This document shows, piece after piece, positions 1-6,431 of a stretch of 25,027 nt of DNA. A program made the translations under genes and the position numbers. The notes beneath the pieces were generated by a model. That model did no database searches. It was not told the DNA's origin and was given only the letters and a program-made list of their open reading frames with translations. This DNA comes from JAAYLC01 sp964636665 (GTDB lineage: Bacteria > Bacteroidota > Bacteroidia > Flavobacteriales > Flavobacteriaceae): positions 1 through 25,027 of the forward strand of contig CAZWVT010000024.1 in NCBI GenBank assembly GCA_964636665.1. The letters run 5' to 3'. The stretch's first letter is position 1; each line of letters starts with the position of its first letter.

Positions 1-483
1 AGTAGATTGTGCAGGTTGCCCTTCTTTAAATGTTGCTGTTACTTTTTTATAGAGGCTGTAGTTGTCTCCATCGTGTAGGACATTAAAATAACTTCCTCTT
101 TCAATAGAACCTTCATAAGGAATCAATACATAAAACTGATCGCCCATCTTTACAAAAATGTTCGGGTCTTTGACAAGTGAACCCACTTCAGAAGCATTCG
201 GGTCACTTTTAATTTCAATTTCATCTGCGTGTGCATTGTATCGCATAGGAACTCCAGCCCTTATCGGTTTGTTATCTTGAAAAATAACACCGGCAATAAA
301 TTCAGGATTCGCATAAGCTTGATCTTTGACCAATTCAAACTCTGCTTCTGAAAGACCAAAAGCTAAATTTTTCTGATTAATGTCGATAGTTCGAGAATAT
401 ATATCACTTCCGAGAGTGCCATGTTGCGCCGACATCATAAATCCCGCAAAAAGAAATATTCCGGATAAGATTATTTTTTTCAT
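1..483 (-). CDS. Exported protein of unknown function, partial (N-terminal 161 residues)
   Basis: The frame is open from the ATG at 483 to the window edge, so the C-terminus and stop lie outside. The first 19 residues (MKKIILSGIFLFAGFMMSA, then Q) are a typical Bacteroidota Sec signal peptide, so the product is probably periplasmic or outer-membrane associated. The mature part starts QHGTLGSDIYSR and is polar, with no membrane helix and no cysteine in the visible portion. Short stretches such as FIAGVIFQDNKPIRAGVPMRYN look like a beta-rich exported domain. I do not recognise a family. The MscS gene follows upstream on the same strand, with a gap of 86 bases that contains a possible -7 box. 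Confidence 0.75.
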   Translation of the reverse strand, partial: MKKIILSGIFLFAGFMMSAQHGTLGSDIYSRTIDINQKNLAFGLSEAEFELVKDQAYANPEFIAGVIFQDNKPIRAGVPMRYNAHADEIEIKSDPNASEVGSLVKDPNIFVKMGDQFYVLIPYEGSIERGSYFNVLHDGDNYSLYKKVTATFKEGQPAQST

Positions 484-515
484 CTGTTTAAAGTTTATCT
501 GTTAACAATATGTTA

Positions 516-523
516 CAAAAATA
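516..523 (-). promoter_or_regulatory. Possible -7 promoter box for the partial exported protein gene
   Basis: Read on the minus strand the sequence is TATTTTTG, an exact match to the Bacteroidota -7 consensus TAnnTTTG, about 33 bases before the ATG at 483. No TTG element is seen at the usual 17-23 base spacing, so the call is weak. Confidence 0.35.
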
Positions 524-569
524 GAATTATTTATTTTATCTATATGCGATTTCAATTATTATACCACAT

Positions 570-1406
570 TTAATTCTTTTTGTTTTGGACTTTAAGTATT
601 TGCTGCGGATGCGGATTAATACCGGCCTCGTTTAACCGACTTTTAGCTTCTTCAAGGATGTAAAAATGCAAATCCCAAAAATCACTGTTTTTTGCCCAAT
701 AACGAAGCGTTAAATCTACGGAATATTCATTGAGAGAAGCCACTGCTACCATTGGGTTTTTGCCTTCTTCTTTAATCACGGTTTCTTGTTCCATTACAAG
801 ATTCATCAAAATGTCTTTTGCCTTTTTTATGTCATCTTTATAACTGATGGAAAAGGTCAGATTTTGTCTTCGGATATCGAGAGCGTTGTAATTTACGATT
901 TTATCATTGCTCAACATCCCATTTGGAATAACGGCTACTTGATTGCCGAAAGTAGTAATTCGCGTATTGAAAATCGAAATTTCCGTTACGGTTCCTTCTA
1001 CTCCTTGTGCACTGATCCAATCGCCTACACGAAAAGGACGTAAGACCAAAATAAGAACGCCGCCGGCAAAATTAGAAAGTGAACCCTGCAATGCCAGACC
1101 AATGGCCAAGCCTGCAGCACCAATTATAGCAACCAATGACGCAGATTCCACCCCTAATTGCGTTACGACCAATACAAAAAGTAGAATCTTAAGACCCCAA
1201 TCGATGAGTTTTGAAATAAAACTCTCTAAAGTAGGATCAGAATCTCGCTTTTTAAAAAATTTTGCCAGGTATTTATTGATAAAGCGAATCATCCAAATTC
1301 CGACAAGTAAAATAAGTATCGCTGAAAAAAGAGAAGGGAGAAAATCGATAAATCTTGAAATAGAATAATCTATGTAGTGTTCAAAGCCGTGAATTTTTTC
1401 TCTCAT
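570..1406 (-). CDS. MscS-family small-conductance mechanosensitive ion channel
   Basis: This inner-membrane channel would open under membrane tension to release solutes during osmotic down-shock. The 278 residues match the length of the short, MscS-like form. Hydrophobic helices lie at about 20-42, 65-85 and 88-115. The third is Gly/Ala-rich (AAGLAIGLALQGSLSNFAGG), the pore-lining TM3 pattern of the family. The conserved LRPFRVGDWI segment and a beta-rich cytoplasmic domain follow, with VIPNGMLSN near 162-170. The N-terminus places a short amphipathic stretch (FEHYIDYSISRFIDFLPS) before TM1. It is a single gene between the partial exported protein and the Nfu gene, with 57 bases to the latter. 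The start at 1406 is the first ATG of the frame. Confidence 0.93.
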   Translation of the reverse strand: MREKIHGFEHYIDYSISRFIDFLPSLFSAILILLVGIWMIRFINKYLAKFFKKRDSDPTLESFISKLIDWGLKILLFVLVVTQLGVESASLVAIIGAAGLAIGLALQGSLSNFAGGVLILVLRPFRVGDWISAQGVEGTVTEISIFNTRITTFGNQVAVIPNGMLSNDKIVNYNALDIRRQNLTFSISYKDDIKKAKDILMNLVMEQETVIKEEGKNPMVAVASLNEYSVDLTLRYWAKNSDFWDLHFYILEEAKSRLNEAGINPHPQQILKVQNKKN

Positions 1407-1463
1407 AATCGGTGTTTTAATAAATAAGATTTTTTTAAAGTACTCAAATAAATATTTTGGATT

Positions 1464-2348
1464 CTATCCGTTAATTGCAACTACGTGATTCACTTTTCCG
1501 GGCAGCATTTGCTTCAGCAGGTTTTCAATTCCGTTTTTTAATGTAATCGTAGATGAAGGACATCCGCTGCATGCACCTTGGAGAAGCACATTTACTGTTT
1601 TGGTTTTCGCTTCAAAGGAATCTAAAGAAATGTAGCCGCCGTCCTGAGCAACAGCCGGAGTGACGTATTCATCCAAAATGGCAATGAGTTCCCTTTCAAA
1701 ATTTGTCAAAAGTTTGTCGGAATTCTCAGAAGTTTCTCGTGTAGAAGGCTTTTCTGCTAAAATGGATTTTCCGGAATCTAAGTAGTTCTTTATAAATTCT
1801 CTGATTTCCATAGTGATTTCACCCCAATCCAGCATCGGATATTTATGAATGGAAATGTAATTTTTTTGGATAAAAACTTCTTTGACAAATGGAAAATTAA
1901 AAAGTTTTTGAGCCAATGGAGAAGATTTTGCTTCCTCCGGGTTTTTAAATTCAAAATTCCCATCGACAAGTGTGCTGTTAGTCACAAATTGCATAACCTG
2001 AGGATTTGGAGTGCTTTCTGCATATACAGAGACTTTTAATGGAGTTTTTTCCTTTTTCTCAATGATTACTTCACGCCCTGAATCTAAGTATTTAAGAATA
2101 GAAACAGCCACCTCTTCTTGTACATCTTCCCACGCGACGATATCATATTTTTCAATGGCGATGAAATTTTGTGAGATAAAAACCGTTTTCACAAAAGGAA
2201 GGTAAAACAATTCTTGAGCCAAAGGACTTATTTTAGCTTCCTCGACGTTATGAAATTCATAACTTCGCGTTTTAGTAAGAAATATATTTAAATTGAATTT
2301 AACAATTCCCGGATGTGTTGTTGGAACAATTTCAATTGTGGTAGTCAT
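1464..2348 (-). CDS. Nfu/NifU-type iron-sulfur cluster scaffold with two Nfu N-terminal domains
   Basis: Predicted cytoplasmic carrier that holds a Fe-S cluster and passes it to apo-proteins. The C-terminal NifU domain spans about 215-290 and has the cluster-binding CxxC at C260 and C263 (GACSGCPSS), with the preceding AQDGGYI segment. Two tandem Nfu_N-like domains precede it, at about 5-92 and 105-195. They share the pattern SPLAQ-LF--PFVK-VFI--N-I-I-KY in both copies. The second copy keeps the family motif ESTPNPQVMQF, while the first has only a degraded form (VPTTHPGIVKF). At 294 residues it is longer than single-domain Nfu proteins because of the duplication. It is transcribed alone, divergent from the PorP gene. 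Confidence 0.93.
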   Translation of the reverse strand: MTTTIEIVPTTHPGIVKFNLNIFLTKTRSYEFHNVEEAKISPLAQELFYLPFVKTVFISQNFIAIEKYDIVAWEDVQEEVAVSILKYLDSGREVIIEKKEKTPLKVSVYAESTPNPQVMQFVTNSTLVDGNFEFKNPEEAKSSPLAQKLFNFPFVKEVFIQKNYISIHKYPMLDWGEITMEIREFIKNYLDSGKSILAEKPSTRETSENSDKLLTNFERELIAILDEYVTPAVAQDGGYISLDSFEAKTKTVNVLLQGACSGCPSSTITLKNGIENLLKQMLPGKVNHVVAING

Positions 2349-2364
2349 AACAAAAATATTTTTT

Positions 2365-2372
2365 CAAAAATA
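2365..2372 (-). promoter_or_regulatory. Possible -7 box for the Nfu gene
   Basis: On the minus strand this reads TATTTTTG, an exact TAnnTTTG match about 17 bases before the ATG at 2348. A second copy lies at 2351-2358, too close to the start to act for this gene unless the message is leaderless. No -33 TTG is seen at normal spacing. Confidence 0.3.
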
Positions 2373-2548
2373 AGGAATCCTAAGTAATTTAATGGTGTAT
2401 AAAAGAATGTCTAACATTAAATTAAGCATTTAAAAGATGAAATTCTGTAAAAAAATGCATTACAAGGATTATTATTTCATATTAAACTTTATATTTGAAA
2501 GTTGCCAATAATAGATTTTATGAAACATAAATGATTGTGATTAACATT

Positions 2549-2576
2549 TTGTTTTGTAATATTGGGGATATTTTTG
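2549..2576 (+). promoter_or_regulatory. Bacteroidota-type promoter for the PorP/SprF-like gene
   Basis: TTG at 2549-2551 and TATTTTTG at 2569-2576 are separated by 17 bases, within the 17-23 spacing reported for flavobacterial TTG/TAnnTTTG promoters. The predicted start of transcription, near 2583, leaves a leader of roughly 60 bases before the ATG at 2642 and lies downstream of the in-frame ATG at 2531. Confidence 0.5.
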
Positions 2577-2641
2577 AAACAGACATTAAAAACAAGATTT
2601 TGTATATAACTACAATCGTTAAAATCGATATTAGAACAATT

Positions 2642-3643
2642 ATGAAGATTAAGCTTATTCCCCTCCTGCTCCTTCTTTTAGCACCTTTTGTTTCTTTTTC
2701 ACAAGATGGTATTCCTATTTATGCGGATTATCTTTCTGATAATATGTACTTGATTCATCCTGCTATGGCTGGAGCGGCTCATGGAACTCGCGTACGACTG
2801 GGAGCAAGACAACAATGGTTTGACCAGCAAAACGCGCCGAACCTGCAGACCTTTAATATTTCAAGTCGCATCACGGAAAGATCCGGAATTGGAGGGATTT
2901 TTTACAATGATAAAAACGGATTTCACTCGCAAACGGGGGGTTATTTAACCTATGCACACCATATTCCATTTTCAAATCTGTCAACTGATTTAAACCAACT
3001 TTCATTTGGATTAAGTCTCGGACTTACTGATTCCAGATTGGATGAATCGCTGTTTGATATGAATCACTATGACCCGATTATTACCGGAAATATTGAAAGT
3101 GCTACTTATTTGAATGTGGATGTGGGAGTCTCGTATCACTTTTTGGATTTTGCAGCGCATTTGACAGTAAAAAATTTACTTTTCCAAGAACGCACAAATT
3201 ATTCTGAAGATATAGAATCTACAAATCAGCGTAAATATCTTTTGGGTGCCTCTTATACTTTTGGCGCCATGAATCGCGATTGGGGATTGGAAGCGTCCAC
3301 GATGTTTATGTTCACAGAATTGACAGAGGAAGCTTCTGTAGATGTCAGTGCTCGTTTGTTCAGACGATTTGAAGGCGGAAGAGGATGGATTGGTGCTTCG
3401 TACAGAAGAGCGTTGGACAGTGGCGAATATTTTAGCGGACTTGGAACCAAATCACAATCGATGCAACATCTTACGCCGGTAATTGGAGTTAATTTCCACA
3501 ATTTTGTTGTCTCCTATATGTACACTTACGAAATGGGAAATATAACATTTGAAAATGGCGGTTTTCACGGCATAACATTAGGATATAATTTCGGTGTTCG
3601 CGCTGATAGATACGACTGTAACTGTCCAAATGTGAATTTATAA
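2642..3643 (+). CDS. PorP/SprF-family type IX secretion outer membrane protein
   Basis: PorP/SprF proteins are outer-membrane beta barrels linked to the type IX secretion system; they help particular substrates cross or attach at the cell surface. The chosen start gives a clean 20-residue signal peptide (MKIKLIPLLLLLLAPFVSFS) and 333 residues. The in-frame ATG at 2531 would add 37 residues that are not signal-like and would start upstream of the predicted promoter. Family marks include YLSDNMYLIHPAMAGA after the signal, RQQW, alternating amphipathic strands, and a Gly/aromatic C-terminus (GITLGYNFGV) followed by a short CNC-containing tail. No large adhesin gene is next to it, so the substrate is unknown. 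Its TAA overlaps the ATG of the next gene by one base (TAATG), which suggests translational coupling. Confidence 0.9.
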   Translation: MKIKLIPLLLLLLAPFVSFSQDGIPIYADYLSDNMYLIHPAMAGAAHGTRVRLGARQQWFDQQNAPNLQTFNISSRITERSGIGGIFYNDKNGFHSQTGGYLTYAHHIPFSNLSTDLNQLSFGLSLGLTDSRLDESLFDMNHYDPIITGNIESATYLNVDVGVSYHFLDFAAHLTVKNLLFQERTNYSEDIESTNQRKYLLGASYTFGAMNRDWGLEASTMFMFTELTEEASVDVSARLFRRFEGGRGWIGASYRRALDSGEYFSGLGTKSQSMQHLTPVIGVNFHNFVVSYMYTYEMGNITFENGGFHGITLGYNFGVRADRYDCNCPNVNL

Positions 3644-4155
3644 TGATTATTCAACCGCTGAATAACAGTCACCCGAAAATTCCAGATAGTTGTTTTATAG
3701 CCCAAGGTGCAGTAATCGTTGGAGAAGTAATTCTTGGAGAGCAATGTAGCGTTTGGTACAATGCTGTTATTCGGGGCGATGTAAATTCAATTACCATCGG
3801 AAACAAAGTAAATATTCAAGACGGAGCGATTATTCACGCTACTTATAAAGTTTCTCCTACGGTCATCGGAAATAATGTATCAATCGGACACAATGCCATT
3901 GTTCATGGTTGTACTGTCCGCGATAATGTGCTGATAGGGATGGGCGCCATTGTTATGGACGATTGCATTATCGAAAGTAATAGTATTATTGCGGCAGGTG
4001 CGGTCGTTTCTAAAAACACTCATGTGAAAAGTGGAAGTATTTATGCCGGAATTCCTGCTAAAAAAATAAAAGATGTCAGTCCGGAATTGACAAAAGGAGA
4101 AATTGAACGCATAGCAGAAAATTATACTTTGTATTCTTCTTGGTATAAAAAATAA
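3643..4155 (+). CDS. Gamma-class carbonic anhydrase family protein
   Basis: Left-handed beta-helix protein of the gamma-carbonic anhydrase family, expected to form a trimer that binds zinc at subunit interfaces and hydrates CO2. The three metal histidines are visible as H65 (IIHATY), H83 and H88 (SIGHNAIVHGC). The 5-residue step between the last two matches the archaeal Cam enzyme. The interface R44, D46 (IRGDVNSI) and Q59 are also present. Hexapeptide repeats run through most of the 170 residues, and a C-terminal helix (about 147-165) closes the fold. The acidic proton-shuttle loop of Cam is not present, as in the shorter CamH-like members, so activity in this protein is inferred. It starts inside the stop codon of the PorP gene and ends 4 bases from the convergent murI. 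Confidence 0.93.
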   Translation: MIIQPLNNSHPKIPDSCFIAQGAVIVGEVILGEQCSVWYNAVIRGDVNSITIGNKVNIQDGAIIHATYKVSPTVIGNNVSIGHNAIVHGCTVRDNVLIGMGAIVMDDCIIESNSIIAAGAVVSKNTHVKSGSIYAGIPAKKIKDVSPELTKGEIERIAENYTLYSSWYKK

Positions 4156-4159
4156 TCGC

Positions 4160-4951
4160 TTAAAAATCTAAATTTTCGATTTCTATATTGTCAGAATATT
4201 CTTGTAATAACGATTTGAGAATATCAGTTTTTCCATTGGTATAAAAACTCAGCTTCGGAGTTTTATTTTCCTCATTGATTAAATTATTTTCTTTTAAAAC
4301 GTTTTTGGTCTGGCGTGCGACAGCCTCTCCGGAGTCGGTTATCTTAACATGATTGGGTAGAATTTGTTGTAAAATCGGAATGAGATAAGGATAATGTGTA
4401 CAACCCAAAACAACATGATCAACATTGGCTGCTATCATTGGCGCAGTATATTTTTCAAGTAAACTTATAATTCTCGGACTGTTGATTTCTCCGGCTTCAA
4501 TTAAAGGAACAAGGTTTTTACCTATCACTTCTATGATATTTACTTGATGGGTATAATTTTTTGATGCCTGATTAAAATGTGCGCTGCTCAACGTGCCTTT
4601 GGTAGCCAATACGCCGATGCGTTTGGTTTTGGATTGTAAAGCAGCCGGTTTGATGGGAGGTTCTATGCCAATAAGAGGAATGCTGTATTTCTTTCGAAGA
4701 ACTGCAATGGCATTGGTTGTAGCTGTATTACAGGCAACGATAATTATTTTGCAGTTAAACGATATTAATTTTTCAACATTTTTGATGCTCAAACGTATGA
4801 TTTCTTCTTCACTACGATTTCCATAAGGTGCATATTTGCTGTCAGCGAGGTAAATGGTATTTTCATTGGGCATCAATTTATGGACTTCTTTCCAAATTGA
4901 GATGCCGCCTACGCCGGAATCAAATAAACCGATTGGATTTTGTGAATTCAT
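4160..4951 (-). CDS. murI: Glutamate racemase
   Basis: Converts L-glutamate to D-glutamate for peptidoglycan synthesis in the cytoplasm, by a cofactor-free two-cysteine mechanism. Both catalytic cysteines are in their normal motifs: C74 in VACNTATT and C184 in LGCTHYPYL. The N-terminal FDSGVGG (D11, S12) and the YLADSKYAPYG segment are also intact. The 263 residues are the usual length. It is the last gene of the minus-strand envelope cluster, but a terminator at 4990-5018 lies between it and the ompH gene. It may therefore have its own promoter in the 38 bases before the start or depend on read-through. No exact TAnnTTTG box is seen there. Confidence 0.96.
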   Translation of the reverse strand: MNSQNPIGLFDSGVGGISIWKEVHKLMPNENTIYLADSKYAPYGNRSEEEIIRLSIKNVEKLISFNCKIIIVACNTATTNAIAVLRKKYSIPLIGIEPPIKPAALQSKTKRIGVLATKGTLSSAHFNQASKNYTHQVNIIEVIGKNLVPLIEAGEINSPRIISLLEKYTAPMIAANVDHVVLGCTHYPYLIPILQQILPNHVKITDSGEAVARQTKNVLKENNLINEENKTPKLSFYTNGKTDILKSLLQEYSDNIEIENLDF

Positions 4952-4989
4952 AAGGGCATAAAGGTAAAATATTTTAATTTTATGAAAAT

Positions 4990-5018
4990 AAAAAAACCTG
5001 CAGAATCATACTGCAGGC
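4990..5018 (-). terminator. Rho-independent terminator after the first OmpH gene
   Basis: Perfect 7 bp stem (CCTGCAG at 4997-5003 with CTGCAGG at 5011-5017), 7-base loop, and a run of seven T on the minus strand. It lies about 30 bases after the stop at 5047 and upstream of murI on the same strand. Confidence 0.75.
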
Positions 5019-5046
5019 ATTGTTAATTGAAAGTTTATTAAAAAAC

Positions 5047-5556
5047 TTAGATTCCAAGTTCTTTTTTTACGTCAGGCATCAAGTCTTTTCCTTCCGCCAA
5101 AATAATTCCGCTTCCCATAGTAGCGTCAAGCACGTATTGGTAGCCTTGGTCTTTTCCTACTTTTTGAATGGCTTGTTGCGCTTTTTCCAGAATCGGTCTA
5201 AATACATCTGCACGCTTTTGATCGAGGTCTTCTAGTGCTTGCTGACGGTAAGCTTGAACGTTGTTTTGCATATCCTGAATCTCTTCAAATCGTCTTTGGT
5301 TTTCTTGTTCTGTTTTTGAACCTGCTTCACTGTCATAGAGTCGGGCTTTATTTTCAAGCTCTCGCATCATTGCTTTAATTTCAGTTTCATAAGAACGTTG
5401 TATTTTTTCCAAAGACGACTGTGCAGCCTTATATTCAGGCATAGCTTCAATTAATTCTTGTGCATCAATATGGGCTATTTTCGTCTGGGCTACAGTTACT
5501 CCAACCGAGCCTATGATTAGTGCTAATGCAACTAATATGGATTTCATTCTTTTCAT
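5047..5556 (-). CDS. OmpH/Skp-family periplasmic chaperone
   Basis: Skp-like chaperone that would hold unfolded outer-membrane proteins in the periplasm for delivery to BamA. The signal peptide covers residues 1-24 and ends GSVGVTVAQ; the ATG three codons further on (5547) gives an equally good signal. The mature protein begins TKIAHIDAQELIEAMPEYKA, the usual family opening. It continues as a charged coiled-coil arm from about 45 to 125 and ends with a short beta/alpha part (YQYVLDATMGSGIILAEG). The 169 residues match classic Skp length. It is the second of two paralogs directly downstream of bamA, 44 bases after the other, and a terminator follows. Confidence 0.93.
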   Translation of the reverse strand: MKRMKSILVALALIIGSVGVTVAQTKIAHIDAQELIEAMPEYKAAQSSLEKIQRSYETEIKAMMRELENKARLYDSEAGSKTEQENQRRFEEIQDMQNNVQAYRQQALEDLDQKRADVFRPILEKAQQAIQKVGKDQGYQYVLDATMGSGIILAEGKDLMPDVKKELGI

Positions 5557-5600
5557 TGTTTGCAGTTTAATTTAAGTGTTATAGATATGATATTATTTAT

Positions 5601-6389
5601 TTAGTCTCTGTTTCTTCTGGCATTTTCAACTGAATCACGACGACGTTGTCTGTCATCAAGCATTTTTTGTCTTCGTTCCTCGTATTCTCTTTGTCTTGCG
5701 TCGCGAATGGAATCTCTTTCTCGTCTTCGGGCATCTAACATTTCTTCACGCTCTTCTTGTTTTTTTTCCATTTCTTTTTCTCGCTCTGTCGGTTCTGTTC
5801 TGTCGCGTTCTTCTTCTATTTCAATTTGACGTTGCTCTCTGCGATTCGTCGCTTGTACACGACGTCCTGCTCTTTCAATGCTGCGCAAAACCATGTCGCT
5901 GATATCATGGCGCTCGGAAGCGTATAACATTACCACATCCGCAGATTTATCAAAAATAAAATCATAATTGCGATTATCACCGATTTCTTGAATAATATTA
6001 AAAACCTGATCTTGAATAGGGCGTACCAATTGTCGTCTCTGGGTAATTAAATCACCTTGCGGACCAAAACGTTGTTGCTGATAGTCAATCAATTCGTCTT
6101 CTTTAATTTTGATTTCTTCTTCACGTTCGTCAATCAATTCTTTGGTCAATAAGATGCGTTCGTTGGCTAAATCCAATTTCATTTGGTCAATTTCATTGGT
6201 CATTCTTTCAATGTCCTTTCTCCAACGTTCGACTCTTCCTTCCAACTGTATCTGTGCAGCTTTATATTCGGGAACACTTTCTAGAATATATTCCATATCA
6301 ATATATCCTATTGTAATACCCCGTTGCGCTGTAGCAATAAAGCCGCTGAGGATGAAAGTAAAGATTATTAGTTGTCGTGATATTTTCAT
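5601..6389 (-). CDS. OmpH/Skp-family periplasmic protein with long charged C-terminal tail
   Basis: The first 22 residues are a signal peptide (ends SGFIATAQ). The Skp core follows at about 25-172, with the opening GYIDMEYILESVPEYKAAQ, coiled-coil arms at about 45-125 and the end segment NYDFIFDKSADVVMLYA. It is thus a likely periplasmic chaperone that works with BamA, whose gene ends 42 bases upstream. Unlike its neighbour it carries an additional tail of roughly 80 residues (181-262), almost entirely Arg, Glu, Asp, Lys and Gln. The tail contains two similar blocks, RRERDSIRDAR and RRRDSVENAR. It is predicted to be a single long helix or coiled coil and makes this copy about 90 residues longer than classic Skp. 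Its role is unknown. Confidence 0.92.
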   Translation of the reverse strand: MKISRQLIIFTFILSGFIATAQRGITIGYIDMEYILESVPEYKAAQIQLEGRVERWRKDIERMTNEIDQMKLDLANERILLTKELIDEREEEIKIKEDELIDYQQQRFGPQGDLITQRRQLVRPIQDQVFNIIQEIGDNRNYDFIFDKSADVVMLYASERHDISDMVLRSIERAGRRVQATNRREQRQIEIEEERDRTEPTEREKEMEKKQEEREEMLDARRRERDSIRDARQREYEERRQKMLDDRQRRRDSVENARRNRD

Positions 6390-6431
6390 AATTTGTTCGA
6401 TTCTATGCTTGTGAAAAAACTATGCCAAAAA

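Noticed and set aside
943..1368. Plus-strand open frame of 141 codons opposite the MscS gene
   Set aside because: It mirrors a well-conserved gene, has shadow-type composition and no recognisable motif. The same applies to other long antisense frames, for example 9401-9775 and 9655-10032 opposite uppS and the DUF6089 gene.
2531..2641. N-terminal extension of 37 codons on the PorP gene
   Set aside because: It begins upstream of the predicted promoter, is not signal-like, and would bury a complete signal peptide that starts at 2642.
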